Source: an uncultured Armatimonadota bacterium (GTDB lineage Bacteria > Armatimonadota > Fimbriimonadia > Fimbriimonadales > Fimbriimonadaceae). Taken from it: a DNA stretch of 64,000 bases. Of the stretch, positions 16,893 through 29,610 are shown piece after piece. Every line of letters starts with the position of its first letter. Position 1 is the stretch's first letter. The notes under the pieces were generated by a model. It was not told where the DNA came from. It saw nothing but the letters and a program-made list of their open reading frames with translations, and did no database searches. Location: contig CAIYMO010000033.1 of the NCBI GenBank assembly GCA_903927345.1, positions 124,001 to 188,000 on the forward strand, in the 5' to 3' direction. A program made the translations under genes and the position numbers.

Positions 16893-18116
16893 TTAGAGAA
16901 TGATTTCGGTGACCGAACCGGCACCGACAGTTCGTCCACCTTCGCGGATGGAGAACTTGGTTCCGACTTCAACCGCGATCGGGTTGATCAGGGTGATGGT
17001 CATCTGGACGTTGTCGCCAGGCATACACATTTCAGCAACTGCGCCGCCTTGGCCTCGGATCTCGTCGATGGTACCGGTAACGTCAGTCGTTCGGAAGAAG
17101 AACTGAGGTCGGTATCCAGGAACGAACGGGGTGTGTCGTCCGCCCTCTTCTTTCGAGAGAACGTAAACTTCGCCCTTGAACTGGGTGTGTGGCTTAACGG
17201 TTCCTGGCTTACAGATAACCATTCCGCGCTCGATTCCTTCTCGGTCGATACCTCGGAGAAGAAGACCGACGTTGTCACCAGCTTCGCAGTAGTCGAGGGT
17301 CTTTCGGAACATTTCGATACCGGTACAGACCGTCTTGCGGCTGTCTCGGAGACCGATGATCTCGACTTCTTCCATCGACTTGAGTTGACCTCGCTCGACA
17401 CGACCGGTCGAAACGGTGCCACGACCAGTGATCGTGAAAACGTCTTCGACAGCCATAAGGAATGGCTTGTCCTTGTCTCGCTCTGGGGTTGGGACCCAAG
17501 CGTCAACTGCATCCATCAGGTCGGTGATCGACTTGACGTTCTTTTCGGTGTAGTCCACGTTTCCAGCTTCGACTTGGTCGAGAGCCTTTCGAGCGGAGCC
17601 GATGATGACTGGCGTGTTGTCGCCGTCGAAACCGTACTTGCTCAGGAGTTCGCGGATTTCCATTTCGACGAGCTCAAGAAGCTCGGCGTCGTCGACTTGG
17701 TCAGCCTTGTTGATGTAAACAACGATGTAAGGAACACCAACCTGGCGAGCCAGAAGGATGTGCTCTCGAGTCTGTTGCATAGGACCGTCGGTTCCTGCAA
17801 CAACGAGGATTGCTCCGTCCATCTGCGCAGCGCCGGTAATCATGTTCTTGATAAAGTCGGCGTGTCCAGGACAGTCGACGTGCGCGTAGTGTCGCGTCTC
17901 CGTCTCGTATTCCTGGTGCGAGATGTTGATGGTTATTCCTCGTGCCTTTTCTTCAGGTGCCGAGTCGATTTCGTCGTATCGGCGTGCCTGGGCGAGGCCC
18001 TTGGTCTGGAGAACGCCGGTGATTGCGGCGGTCAAAGTGGTCTTGCCGTGGTCAACGTGGCCGATGGTGCCGATGTTGACGTGCGGCTTCTTTCGTTCGA
18101 ATTTAGCTCTTGCCAT
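16893..18116 (-). CDS. tuf: Elongation factor Tu
   Basis: A 407-aa EF-Tu that delivers aminoacyl-tRNA to the ribosome. The GTPase motifs are GHVDHGKT (19-26), the switch I sequence RGITINI (59-65), DCPGH (81-85), NKAD (136-139) and a GSA motif near 174. Domains II and III follow in full length. Unlike the usual str operon, tuf does not directly follow fusA: a divergently oriented prepilin plus lipoprotein cassette lies between them, and tuf has its own upstream promoter-like sequence. Confidence 0.98.
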   Translation of the reverse strand: MARAKFERKKPHVNIGTIGHVDHGKTTLTAAITGVLQTKGLAQARRYDEIDSAPEEKARGITINISHQEYETETRHYAHVDCPGHADFIKNMITGAAQMDGAILVVAGTDGPMQQTREHILLARQVGVPYIVVYINKADQVDDAELLELVEMEIRELLSKYGFDGDNTPVIIGSARKALDQVEAGNVDYTEKNVKSITDLMDAVDAWVPTPERDKDKPFLMAVEDVFTITGRGTVSTGRVERGQLKSMEEVEIIGLRDSRKTVCTGIEMFRKTLDYCEAGDNVGLLLRGIDREGIERGMVICKPGTVKPHTQFKGEVYVLSKEEGGRHTPFVPGYRPQFFFRTTDVTGTIDEIRGQGGAVAEMCMPGDNVQMTITLINPIAVEVGTKFSIREGGRTVGAGSVTEIIL

Positions 18117-18483
18117 TTTGTTTTTATCCTAAATTGGGATCAGGTTTAGGGCGACCCGTCGCCCAACTTCGGTCCGACCCACACCGCACGGCAGGGCTAC
18201 AGACAAGCGAGAAGTATACCGCTACAAGTTAGTCAGTCGCAAGCAGATTGAATTGTTTCGACAGGTTGGTCGACCGATTGACATACGATGTGCAGGCAAA
18301 ATTGCGACTGTACAATCCTGTCGTTTTGGCCCAATTCCGGCATAGAGGGGTGTCGATGCGGCCCATAAGTTAGCTGTTCAATAAGATTCTTTAAGAGTAG
18401 TGATTCTCATAATCTGTTCTTAACACAGGAGGCGTAGCGTTAGTGTCGCGGGGCAGTTTGTGGCTCCGATCGGAGACATATCT
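18117..18483. other. Intergenic region between divergent tuf and prepilin genes
   Basis: About 370 bp without a convincing gene. It holds the tuf promoter on the minus strand and, on the plus strand, a CATAAT (18408-18413) that may be the -10 of the prepilin gene, plus the prepilin ribosome site (GGAG at 18473). I found no tRNA. Confidence 0.6.
18213..18242 (-). promoter_or_regulatory. Putative tuf promoter
   Basis: Read on the minus strand, TTGCGA (18242-18237) and TATACT (18218-18213) are 18 bp apart. The tuf start codon is about 95 bp downstream. Confidence 0.6.
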
Positions 18484-19428
18484 ATGCTACGTCGCGCATT
18501 TACGCTCATCGAGCTCCTGGTGGTCATTGCAATCATCGCGATTCTCGCCGCTATCCTCTTCCCCGTTTTTGCTCAGGCAAAGGTTGCCGCAAAGAAGACT
18601 GCTGACCTCTCGAACTTGAAGCAGATCGGTACTGCATCCATGATCTACACCGCCGACAACGACGATGTGTACATGCAACAAGTTGGACAGAGCTGCGATA
18701 ACGAGTGGAACTACAACTCCCGAATTTACTTCCCATCGAACTGGAACGCTGCTGCGAACGCGGCCGATGCAGCTAGCTGCATGCGACGTGTCCGAGGCGG
18801 TCGGGATGCCGCGGGTAACGCGATTATCCCTTACACCAAGAACCAAGACATGTTCCAGATGCCAGACTCGCCAGTCGTCGAAATCGGTGGCGGAGACTTC
18901 AATACGGCTGCGAGCAATCTTGCTGCGCGACCAACCAACATGTCCTACAGCTTCAACGGACTCCTGGGTACCAGCTCGGCAACCGAGCCAGTTTCTCCAG
19001 CAACTGTTCCAATGTGGTGGCCAATGTTCGGTAAGAAGGCAGAGCGAGGCGGAGGATACACGAACCCATTCCTAATCTGCGCTATCGAATCAGCGCAGTG
19101 TAAGTTCAACGGTGGCGGACCAATCGTTTCCAGCGCCGCATCCTGTAACGTAGGACGAGACGACCGATCAACGACCAATCCTAACGGAATCCAGTCGAGC
19201 TTCGGAAACGTTTCATACGGAACGACCTGGTGCTTCAACAAGACCCAGAACTGGGTGTACGCAGACGGTCACGCGAAGACCCGCGCTACCGGTACCGGCG
19301 ATCCTAAGACTGATCCGTTCTTCCCAGCAGGAACGTATCTGACCAATGGTATTCCAAGTCAGACCAACATCTACATCGACAGCCAGTGCCACATCCCACT
19401 CTTCCGACCAGACTATCAGCCTAACTAA
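18484..19428 (+). CDS. Prepilin-type N-terminal domain protein (cassette copy 1)
   Basis: A 314-aa prepilin-like protein. The leader MLRRA is followed by [20 protein letters not shown] and FPVFAQAK, with Glu5 kept but Ala rather than Gly before the cleavage site. The large C-terminal domain carries ADGHAK (near residue 266), the H-x9-DG-like motif of DUF1559-type proteins. The ATG at 18484 has GGAG eight bases upstream and is preferred over a GTG at 18460. A 58-aa lipoprotein gene begins two bases after the stop. It should be processed by a prepilin peptidase and exported by the pseudopilus or pilus machine; the function is unknown. Confidence 0.85.
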   Translation: MLRRAFTLIELLVVIAIIAILAAILFPVFAQAKVAAKKTADLSNLKQIGTASMIYTADNDDVYMQQVGQSCDNEWNYNSRIYFPSNWNAAANAADAASCMRRVRGGRDAAGNAIIPYTKNQDMFQMPDSPVVEIGGGDFNTAASNLAARPTNMSYSFNGLLGTSSATEPVSPATVPMWWPMFGKKAERGGGYTNPFLICAIESAQCKFNGGGPIVSSAASCNVGRDDRSTTNPNGIQSSFGNVSYGTTWCFNKTQNWVYADGHAKTRATGTGDPKTDPFFPAGTYLTNGIPSQTNIYIDSQCHIPLFRPDYQPN

Positions 19429-19429
19429 G

Positions 19430-19606
19430 ATGAAGAAGAGTCGATTGCTAATCGTAGGTTTCGCCGCCCTCCTCGCCTTCGGGTGTGGCAGCGGTGAGAC
19501 TGTCTCGGAAACCAAAGTCGCTCCATCTGGAGAGGTTGAGGGCAAAGAACCAACGTTCACAATGGTTCCTGCACAAAAAGATCCAAGCTACAAAGGCGGC
19601 AACTAG
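19430..19606 (+). CDS. Small lipoprotein paired with prepilin (cassette copy 1)
   Basis: A 58-aa protein: signal peptide MKKSRLLIVGFAALLAFG, then a lipobox cysteine (FGCGSG), then a short hydrophilic tail ending in KGGN. The mature chain is about 40 residues. Its ATG is one base beyond the stop of the prepilin gene and a strong terminator follows, so the two genes form a two-gene transcript. Three further prepilin genes in this window are each followed by a small protein of similar design. No known family is recognised. Confidence 0.75.
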   Translation: MKKSRLLIVGFAALLAFGCGSGETVSETKVAPSGEVEGKEPTFTMVPAQKDPSYKGGN

Positions 19607-19629
19607 TCCCAAGCTAGCGACCATGGAAT

Positions 19630-19662
19630 GTGCTCCCCGGTTAACCGGGGAGCACTTTTTTT
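19630..19662 (+). terminator. Intrinsic terminator of prepilin cassette 1
   Basis: A 13-bp perfect inverted repeat (GTGCTCCCCGGTT and its complement, 19630-19655) followed directly by a run of T. Confidence 0.9.
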
Positions 19663-19804
19663 GTGCGCGTACTACTTTGCCTAAGCTTGATGGGGGCGAA
19701 CAGTTCTAAGAGCCGGCCTCCGGCGTGATCAGAGAAACACAACTCCAAAGCGTTGAGGTTACGGCGCGTGTTTCCAAAGACTCACCGCGCATGCGATCGA
19801 GTAC

Positions 19805-19837
19805 AAAAAAGCGCCCGCTGCGTGTGCAACGGGCGCT
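19805..19837 (-). terminator. Intrinsic terminator of fusA
   Basis: The stem GCGCCCG at 19811-19817 pairs with 19830-19836 (extended by further pairs) and, on the minus strand, is followed by six T. It lies 25 bases past the fusA stop codon. Confidence 0.85.
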
Positions 19838-19860
19838 TTTGCATTGATAGGAGAGAAGCC

Positions 19861-22017
<2,157 letters not shown>

Positions 22018-22095
22018 GGTTTCTTCTCTTTTCTAGTGGCTTTCGTGATGTGACCCCGACCATTCGATCGGGGCCAAAGTGTTTCTACGTCAGGA

Positions 22096-22566
22096 TTAGA
22101 AGCGGTAGTGCGCAAATGCTCGGTTGGACTCAGCCATTTTATGAGCATCTTCTCGCTTCTTAATCGCGGATCCGGCGTTGTTGTATGCATCGAGCAGCTC
22201 GTTGGAGAGCTTGTCGACCATGGACTTGCCAGATCGCTTTCGAGCAGCGGCGATCAGCCAGCGGAAGGCCAGCATTCGTCGTCGCTCTGGGCGAACTTCC
22301 ATCGGAACTTGGTAGGTCTGACCACCAACGCGTCGGGGTCGAACTTCAACCGCCGGGGTGACGTTGTGGATTGCCTTCTCGAATGCTTCGATTGCAGGTA
22401 CGCCTGTCTTCTCTTCAACAATCTTCATTGCTTGGTAGAAGATGTATTCCGACTTGCCGCGCTTACCGCTGAGCATCATTCGGTTGATAAATCGAGCTGC
22501 GAGTTCTGATCCGTAGATTGGGTCAGGAGCAATAAATCGTTTTGGAGCTGCACCTTTTCGTGGCAT
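22096..22566 (-). CDS. rpsG: 30S ribosomal protein S7
   Basis: A 156-aa S7, normal length, with the family stretches NRMMLSGKRGKSE, PAVEVRPRRVGGQTYQVP and RAFAHYRF at the end. It nucleates the head of the 30S subunit and binds 16S rRNA. Its ATG overlaps the rpsL stop (TAATG). About 78 bp separate it from fusA. Confidence 0.98.
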   Translation of the reverse strand: MPRKGAAPKRFIAPDPIYGSELAARFINRMMLSGKRGKSEYIFYQAMKIVEEKTGVPAIEAFEKAIHNVTPAVEVRPRRVGGQTYQVPMEVRPERRRMLAFRWLIAAARKRSGKSMVDKLSNELLDAYNNAGSAIKKREDAHKMAESNRAFAHYRF

Positions 22567-22976
22567 TACTTCTTACCTCCCTTACCGGCTGGAGCTGCTG
22601 CACCTGGCTTTGGCTTCTTCGAACCGTACTTGGATCGACCCTGGTTTCGCTTGCTGACACCTGCGGTCTGTTGGGTACCGCGAATGATGTGGTAGCGCAC
22701 ACCAGGAAGGTCCTTAACACGACCACCGCGGACGAGAACGACCGAGTGCTCCTGAAGGTTGTGTCCCTCTCCTGGGATGTAAGCGGTAACTTCGATTCCG
22801 TTCGTAAGTCGCACACGAGCGGTCTTTCGAAGAGCCGAGTTTGGCTTCTTAGGGGTCATGGTTCGCACGACGGTGCAAACGCCTCTCTTAAATGGGTTTT
22901 CTTTCAACGCCGGACTCTTTGATTTGGTCTTTGGCGCCTTTCGTCCCTTTCTAACTAGTTGGTTGACTGTTGGCAT
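22566..22976 (-). CDS. rpsL: 30S ribosomal protein S12
   Basis: A 136-aa S12 at the decoding site. It carries [11 protein letters not shown] (the lysine pair at 43-44) and [14 protein letters not shown], so the classic streptomycin-resistance positions are wild type. The frame is open to 23018, but the ATG at 22976 has AGGA eight bases upstream and gives the usual [12 protein letters not shown] start. The C-terminus has an Ala/Pro/Lys/Gly-rich tail after the SKYGSKK segment. First gene of the rpsL-rpsG-fusA unit; a hairpin with a T-run precedes it. Confidence 0.97.
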   Translation of the reverse strand: MPTVNQLVRKGRKAPKTKSKSPALKENPFKRGVCTVVRTMTPKKPNSALRKTARVRLTNGIEVTAYIPGEGHNLQEHSVVLVRGGRVKDLPGVRYHIIRGTQQTAGVSKRNQGRSKYGSKKPKPGAAAPAGKGGKK

Positions 22977-23019
22977 TTCTGATTTCCTAACGCCACTGCG
23001 TTCACTGTCGGCCAACAAA

Positions 23020-23058
23020 AAACCCTGCTCAAACCTTTCGGTTGACAGGGGTGATCGA
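23020..23058 (-). terminator. Terminator-like hairpin in front of rpsL (possible attenuator)
   Basis: Read on the minus strand: CCCTG, then an AACC-GAAA-GGTT inner helix, then CAGGG and six T. Only about 44 bases without a promoter-like sequence remain before the rpsL start. It may therefore be an attenuator in the rpsL leader, or the terminator of the upstream regulator gene. Confidence 0.65.
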
Positions 23059-23130
23059 GGTTCTGTTAAAAAGTGTTTAACCGGTCCCGATTCCCAATCT
23101 GTTGCCCTCCTGAACGATGGCGGACTGAGG

Positions 23131-23145
23131 TTGTGTCAGACACAA
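23131..23145. promoter_or_regulatory. Operator-like inverted repeat upstream of rpsL
   Basis: TTGTGTC-A-GACACAA is a perfect inverted repeat with seven-base arms. It lies between the regulator gene and the rpsL leader hairpin, where the rpsL promoter should be. A TTGACT at about 23189-23184 (minus strand) could be the -35 box, but no convincing -10 follows at the right distance. Confidence 0.4.
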
Positions 23146-23226
23146 TCCCAGACAGCATAGAGTGTGACGCATGCGCAGAGTAGAAGTCAATACTCGCAGA
23201 AACCAGGGTAGGCAGCACCGGTTCGT

Positions 23227-24018
23227 CTAATCAGCGCTGTTTGACTCGCTCTTGGACAAGTTCTCAAGGGCTCTACGTAGTGGGATTTCCCAGCGCCCCA
23301 TGTCAATGCTGAACGCTTGATAGGTGCCAAGGCCTTCCGCATCTTGTGGATGAAGGCTCATGAAGTCTGCGAGACGCATCTCAACTCCGGATGGCGTCGT
23401 TCCTCGATAGACGATGACGCAGCACCCATCACCACTTGCGACAGTTTCTTCAAGGAGCGTGAGTCCGTGTCCCGTATCCTCCGGCCTCACAAAGTCGTAG
23501 ACCGTTACTTCAGATGTAGTCCACTGCTCAGAGGTATAGCCAGCGATTCGAATGCTGGGAGACATGAACGTTTTTCGCCAAGAAGCTCCGTACTCACCCT
23601 CATGCAAGATGATCGATTGCTCGGTGGTAGAACGGTCGAGCTCTCGAAGCTGATCTAACTCCGTTCCGAGCTCGGAGATGATTCGAGTTTTACTCGCCAT
23701 CTGCTCGTTAAACAGTCGTCGATTCTCAGCTAGAGCGGCGGTTAGTTTGGCCTTTTCAGATTCAAGGTCGGCGATAAGTTGATTGATTTCGGCGCTTTGA
23801 ACGACCAGCAGGGCCTCGGTTTCGGAAAGCTGCCGTTCGGCGGAGAGTACGTTGTTGATGACCGCAGCTCGATTCTTATTCCCTAGTCTTTCGCGGATAT
23901 TCTTCCAATGCGAACCGATCGTATGAACCGAGAGTCCTAGTCGATCGGCAATTTGCTGATCCGATAGCCCTTCTGCCGCCGCCTTAACGATTTCGATCTG
24001 ACGTTCGGTTAGTACCAT
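23227..24018 (-). CDS. Regulator with N-terminal LuxR-type HTH, coiled coil and PAS-like C-terminal domain
   Basis: 263 aa from the chosen start. Residues 2-60 form a GerE/LuxR DNA-binding domain (LTERQIEIVKAAAEGLSDQQ, then IADRLGLSVHTIGSHWKNIR). A long coiled coil runs from about 60 to 130, and the last ~130 residues resemble a PAS-type sensor fold (weak call). The HTH at the N-terminus is the reverse of the usual order in LuxR-type response regulators. ATG 24018 starts just before the HTH; ATG 24078 is in frame and preceded by a possible promoter (TTGACC...TATTAT), so a 20-residue longer form is possible. The target is unknown. Confidence 0.75.
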   Translation of the reverse strand: MVLTERQIEIVKAAAEGLSDQQIADRLGLSVHTIGSHWKNIRERLGNKNRAAVINNVLSAERQLSETEALLVVQSAEINQLIADLESEKAKLTAALAENRRLFNEQMASKTRIISELGTELDQLRELDRSTTEQSIILHEGEYGASWRKTFMSPSIRIAGYTSEQWTTSEVTVYDFVRPEDTGHGLTLLEETVASGDGCCVIVYRGTTPSGVEMRLADFMSLHPQDAEGLGTYQAFSIDMGRWEIPLRRALENLSKSESNSAD

Positions 24019-24269
24019 TGGAACCCGGAGCAACAACTTTACCGGACTAATCAAACAAAGATGTTGGTCCTTACCCATTTCCGGGTAGTGAATAATAAGA
24101 ATCAGTGATCAATCGAGGTCAATCAATGCGTCCATCCCCGCAAAATGGGGATGGTGCGATGCGACCAACTCGGATAAATTGATGCTTCGGCCTGCTGTTA
24201 ACGCAATTCTCAGGTGAGTCGAAATCGCACTTGGTCAATCTCGCAAGAAATTCCAAGAGTCAAGAAATT

Positions 24270-24296
24270 CCCTCCACTTCTCAGGAGGGTTTTTTC
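24270..24296 (+). terminator. Intrinsic terminator on the plus strand without an upstream gene
   Basis: CCCTCC and GGAGGG pair around an eight-base loop and are followed by six T and CTTAT. It may end a small RNA. Confidence 0.55.
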
Positions 24297-24340
24297 TTAT
24301 ATAGTTCCTTGCCCGTGGAGGTTGTTCAGGCAACGAGCGA

Positions 24341-24371
24341 CCAGCCCCTCCAGGAGGCTTGGAGGGGCTGG
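24341..24371 (-). terminator. Hairpin after metY
   Basis: A 12-bp perfect stem (CCAGCCCCTCCA and complement) with a seven-base loop, 19 bases beyond the metY stop codon. No T-run follows, so termination may be weak. Confidence 0.5.
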
Positions 24372-24389
24372 CTAAACCAATTTCGAGTC

Positions 24390-25697
<1,308 letters not shown>

Positions 25698-25881
25698 TTA
25701 CAGTCTGGCGGTCGTGGTGGGCTTCCGTACCTGTGCTTGAGACATCCCCTCAGATTCATAGGCATTTTCTCTTGCTCACCTAATCTATTTGGCGGAGTGG
25801 CGTAGTCGGAAAACGGGCGGCCGAGGACTGTCTTGATCATTCGGGATAAACGCAGATCGTGTTGGTGGTGAGCAAAAAGTG

Positions 25882-25911
25882 TTGTGAGTTTAACGATATT
25901 GCAGTTATAAT
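25882..25911 (+). promoter_or_regulatory. Putative promoter of prepilin cassette 2
   Basis: TTGTGA (25882-25887) and a consensus TATAAT (25906-25911) are 18 bp apart. The predicted leader is about 60 nt. Confidence 0.65.
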
Positions 25912-25917
25912 CTGCGC

Positions 25918-25963
25918 TGAGGACCGGTCTGATTCTCAATGGAGAGTAAGGAAGGAGCCCAAT
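25918..25963 (+). repeat. Leader repeat, copy A
   Basis: A 46-nt stretch in the 5' leader of prepilin cassette 2, repeated with about four mismatches at 27144-27189. It runs from TGAGGACC to GGAAGGAGCCCAAT and ends before the start codon. Confidence 0.9.
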
Positions 25964-25973
25964 GGACCTCAAT

Positions 25974-26839
<866 letters not shown>

Positions 26840-26852
<13 letters not shown>

Positions 26853-27070
26853 TCCGAGCAGCGCTTGCGCTTGTCGTTGTCAGCTTTGTCCTCGGATGCG
26901 GAAGTTCGGAGCCTGAACAGGCTCCCGCCGCTCCTCAGGCGACGGCTGCCGGGACGGCACCAGCGTCCGGGGAACAGGCTCCAGGTCCGAGTACTGCTCC
27001 AGCGGCTCCGCCCAAAGGCGCCCCAGAAGGCGCTGGCGCGGACGGGACTCTTCCCGAAGATCGCCTGTAA
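26840..27070 (+). CDS. Small Pro/Ala/Gly-rich lipoprotein (cassette copy 2)
   Basis: A 76-aa protein with signal peptide [19 protein letters not shown] and lipobox cysteine (VLGCGSS), then a low-complexity tail rich in Pro, Ala and Gly ending in PEDRL. The start overlaps the prepilin 3' end by 13 bp in another frame; an alternative ATG is at 26828. It is the second gene of the cassette and is followed by a strong terminator. The tail composition suggests an extended, unstructured periplasmic or surface chain. Confidence 0.7.
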
Positions 27071-27075
27071 GACCA

Positions 27076-27120
27076 TTGGCTCCGTCAAATCAATTTTTTG
27101 ACGGAGCCAACGCGTTTTTA
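27076..27120 (+). terminator. Intrinsic terminator of prepilin cassette 2
   Basis: A 14-bp perfect stem (27076-27089 with 27097-27110) followed by CGCG and five T. It lies six bases after the lipoprotein stop. Confidence 0.85.
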
Positions 27121-27131
27121 ACGATCTGTGT

Positions 27132-27137
27132 TAATAT
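27132..27137 (+). promoter_or_regulatory. Putative -10 of prepilin cassette 3
   Basis: TAATAT occupies the same position relative to the shared leader as TATAAT in cassette 2 (six bases before TGAGGACC). No good -35 lies at the right distance. Confidence 0.4.
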
Positions 27138-27143
27138 TAGCGT

Positions 27144-27189
27144 TGAGGACCAGTCCAATTCTCAAGGGAGAGTAAGGAAGGAGCCCAAT
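27144..27189 (+). repeat. Leader repeat, copy B
   Basis: The second copy of the 46-nt leader sequence, before prepilin cassette 3, with about four differences from 25918-25963. Confidence 0.9.
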
Positions 27190-27200
27190 TAGGACCTCAT

Positions 27201-28109
27201 ATGAAATTCTCACGAAAGGGATTTACCCTTATCGAGCTACTCGTCGTAATTGCGATCATCGCAATTCTCGCGGCGATTCTTTTCCCTGTCTTTGCTCAAG
27301 CAAAGGAAGCTGCTAAGAAGGCTGCCGACATTTCCAACCAGAAGCAGATTCTGACCAGTACGTTCATGTACATGAGCGACGCAGACGATGTTTACCCATT
27401 GCTTCGCGTTGGCCCATCGATGTGGATGCCAACCCCGGTTACTCGTCCGCAGATCAACTCCGGTCACAACCTTCTCGAGCCATACATCAAGAACCGAGCA
27501 ATCTGGTCCGCACCAAACGATGGTATCGGTCGATGCGATAACAGCACCACTGGCATCAGCGAAAGCGACACCGGCGGAAAGGTTAGCTATGTTTTCAGCT
27601 ACAACGGTCAGCAGAACATTCTGAACACCGCAGCTGCACTCCCATATGCCTGGGGAATTGCTGGCTGGCTGGCCACCAACGCTGATGGATCAGTTCCAGC
27701 TACTGGAACTGTCCGAACCGGTTCGTTGTCCCAGTCGCAAGTTGGCGCAACCGCCAGCACGATCTGGCTCATGCCTAGCTACATCTCGTGGTCTTACTAC
27801 TACGGATTGATGCAGCACCGCGCAGACCAACGAGCATATGCTTACGCAGGAACCGACGGCTTGGCTGGTGGTCTTGAGACTTGGCCAAAGACGACCAACG
27901 CAGCAGGTGCATGGTGCGCGGCTTCTTTGGGTGACAAGATGTCCATCGGTGCTTACGCTGTGAGCTCCAACTGGGGATTTGCTGACGGCCACGCTAAGAA
28001 CATGAAGCGAAACCAGATCCTGGATCGCACTTGGATGACCGCTCCGGCAACCGCTCTTGCGAACAAAGCTCGAAACCTCATTCACTGGGACGAGGCATTC
28101 AAGAACTAA
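27201..28109 (+). CDS. Prepilin-type N-terminal domain protein (cassette copy 3)
   Basis: A 302-aa prepilin-like protein: leader MKFSRKG, then [20 protein letters not shown] and FPVFAQAK. The C-terminal domain ends with the [12 protein letters not shown] motif (about residue 260). The first ~35 codons are almost the same as in copy 2, while the rest has diverged. The stop codon overlaps the ATG of the small gene that follows (TAATG). Confidence 0.85.
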   Translation: MKFSRKGFTLIELLVVIAIIAILAAILFPVFAQAKEAAKKAADISNQKQILTSTFMYMSDADDVYPLLRVGPSMWMPTPVTRPQINSGHNLLEPYIKNRAIWSAPNDGIGRCDNSTTGISESDTGGKVSYVFSYNGQQNILNTAAALPYAWGIAGWLATNADGSVPATGTVRTGSLSQSQVGATASTIWLMPSYISWSYYYGLMQHRADQRAYAYAGTDGLAGGLETWPKTTNAAGAWCAASLGDKMSIGAYAVSSNWGFADGHAKNMKRNQILDRTWMTAPATALANKARNLIHWDEAFKN

Positions 28110-28357
28110 TGAACGAAAACGCAAAGAAAGCTCTGCTCATCGTCCTTGCTGTCGTCGCCGTTGGTGCTCTGGGTTACCAGGTCATGAACATGGTGGGTGG
28201 CGAGAAGGTTGAAGTCGTCGGAACAGCTCCGGCACTTCCTCCTGGATACAAATCTGAAAAAGATCAGGCTCTGGAGCAGGGTGGCACGGGTGCCGCCAAG
28301 CCAACCGCCGATCCACAGTCAGAAGCAGCTCGAGACGCAGCCCTCGCCGGCGGCTAA
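28109..28357 (+). CDS. Small membrane-anchored protein (cassette copy 3)
   Basis: An 82-aa protein with an N-terminal membrane helix (about residues 8-26) but no lipobox cysteine, then a hydrophilic tail rich in Gly, Ala, Pro, Glu and Lys. It takes the place that small lipoproteins hold in the other cassettes, so it is probably the functional equivalent with a different anchor. Its start overlaps the prepilin stop by one base; a terminator follows. Confidence 0.7.
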   Translation: MNENAKKALLIVLAVVAVGALGYQVMNMVGGEKVEVVGTAPALPPGYKSEKDQALEQGGTGAAKPTADPQSEAARDAALAGG

Positions 28358-28376
28358 TCGGTCTTTGCAAAACATT

Positions 28377-28412
28377 AAGGCGACCTGCGGATCATCCGTA
28401 GGTCGCCTTTTT
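28377..28412 (+). terminator. Intrinsic terminator of prepilin cassette 3
   Basis: The stem AAGGCGACCT (28377-28386) pairs with 28400-28409, with further pairing inside, and ends in a T-run. Confidence 0.85.
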
Positions 28413-28428
28413 GTGACTGACTTGACTG

Positions 28429-28440
28429 TAAACTCAAGAG
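28429..28440 (+). promoter_or_regulatory. Putative -10 of a leaderless pgk transcript
   Basis: TAAACT (28429-28434) lies six bases before the GTG of pgk, just behind the terminator of the preceding cassette. Confidence 0.45.
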
Positions 28441-29610
28441 GTGAGTGCCCTCAAAGATTTGTCCGTGAAGAACCATCGTGTTCTCGTTCGCTGTGACTTC
28501 AACGTCCCCCTAGGGAACGGCGCGATTACCGACGATCGGCGGATCACAGAGGCTCTTCCGACCATCAAGTATCTGCTGGACCAAGGCGCGTCGGTTGTGC
28601 TGTGTAGTCACCTGGGCCGACCGAAGGGCGTCACTCCAGAGTTCACCCTTGCTCCCGTCGCCAAACGCCTTTCGGAGCTTTTGAATCAGAATGTTGCTCT
28701 CCTTCCCGACTGCGTCGGACCAGAAGTCGAAGCCGCTTGCCACGCTCTGCAACCTGGCCAAGTTGTCCTGCTTGAAAACGTTCGGTTCCATCCCGAAGAA
28801 GAGAAGAACGATTCCGCCTTCGCCAAGGCGCTCGCTAGCCTGGCCGATGCGTATGTGAACGATGCATTTGGGACGGCACACCGAGCTCACGCCAGTACGG
28901 CGGGAGTCGCTGACTATCTGCCAAGCGCGGCCGGATTCCTTATCGGTAAAGAAATCGAATTCCTCGGTAAAGCAGTCCATGCACCCGAGCGACCTTTTGT
29001 TGCCATCATGGGCGGCTCTAAGGTTAAGGATAAGATCGCGCTGATTGATAACCTGCTTCCAAAGGTCGACAAGCTCATCATCGGCGGCGGAATGGCGTAC
29101 ACCTTCCTCAAAGCCCAGGGTAAAGAGATCGGCAAGTCGCTCCTCGATGAGACGAGCATCGAATACGCTGGTCAGCTTCTTCGAGATAATCCAGAGAAGA
29201 TTCTGATTCCAAGTGACTTTGTCGTCGCTCCTGAGTTCAGCCCAACTTCACCAGCCACGATCGTCAGTGCAGACCAAATCCCAGCTGATCAGATGGGACT
29301 AGACATCGGCCCAGAAACCAGAAAGGCGTTTGCGGCAGTGATTGAAACTGCAGGAACCGTACTCTGGAACGGACCAGTTGGTGTCTTTGAGATGGACGCA
29401 TTCGCCGAGGGCACCAAATCAGTGGCTCAGGCAATGTCGAACTGCAAGGGTCTAACGATCGTAGGAGGAGGGGACTCCGCTGCAGCCGTCGAAAAGTTCG
29501 GCTTTGCGGATTCCATGAGCCACGTCTCCACCGGAGGCGGTGCCTCTCTCGAATTCCTCGAAGGAAAAGAACTCCCAGGAATCGCCGCACTTGGAAAGGT
29601 AAGTCAATGA
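28441..29610 (+). CDS. pgk: Phosphoglycerate kinase
   Basis: A 389-aa glycolytic kinase making ATP from 1,3-bisphosphoglycerate. Motifs: [11 protein letters not shown], the substrate-binding SHLGRPKG (about residue 58-65), [21 protein letters not shown] and the C-terminal [13 protein letters not shown] and [13 protein letters not shown]. Full length. The GTG start is six bases behind a -10-like TAAACT, with no ribosome site. A dienelactone hydrolase gene overlaps its end by ATGA. Confidence 0.97.
   Translation: MSALKDLSVKNHRVLVRCDFNVPLGNGAITDDRRITEALPTIKYLLDQGASVVLCSHLGRPKGVTPEFTLAPVAKRLSELLNQNVALLPDCVGPEVEAACHALQPGQVVLLENVRFHPEEEKNDSAFAKALASLADAYVNDAFGTAHRAHASTAGVADYLPSAAGFLIGKEIEFLGKAVHAPERPFVAIMGGSKVKDKIALIDNLLPKVDKLIIGGGMAYTFLKAQGKEIGKSLLDETSIEYAGQLLRDNPEKILIPSDFVVAPEFSPTSPATIVSADQIPADQMGLDIGPETRKAFAAVIETAGTVLWNGPVGVFEMDAFAEGTKSVAQAMSNCKGLTIVGGGDSAAAVEKFGFADSMSHVSTGGGASLEFLEGKELPGIAALGKVSQ

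Larger units (their letters stand above)
24079..24389. other. Intergenic region with hairpins and an orphan plus-strand terminator
   Basis: About 310 bp with no convincing gene. It contains a hairpin at 24132-24153 (CCATCCCC and complement), a terminator-like hairpin with T-run on the plus strand at 24270-24296, and a 12-bp perfect stem at 24341-24371 just beyond the metY stop. The flanking genes both read on the minus strand, so the plus-strand terminator has no obvious gene to end. Confidence 0.5.

Noticed and set aside
16869-18149. A long open frame opposite tuf (about 426 codons)
   Set aside because: It is exactly antisense to the highly conserved EF-Tu gene and its translation resembles no protein family; it arises from the codon bias of tuf.
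24126-24182. An 18-codon frame starting ATGCGTCC
   Set aside because: It is too short, overlaps a hairpin and has no ribosome site; more likely part of a non-coding transcript or chance.
25791-25857. A tRNA-like stretch starting GGCGGAGTGGCGTAGTCGG upstream of cassette 2
   Set aside because: It has no T-loop consensus and the arms do not fold into a cloverleaf by inspection, so I do not call a tRNA.
27098-27103. TTGACG as the -35 of cassette 3
   Set aside because: It is part of the terminator stem of the previous gene and lies 28 bp from the -10.
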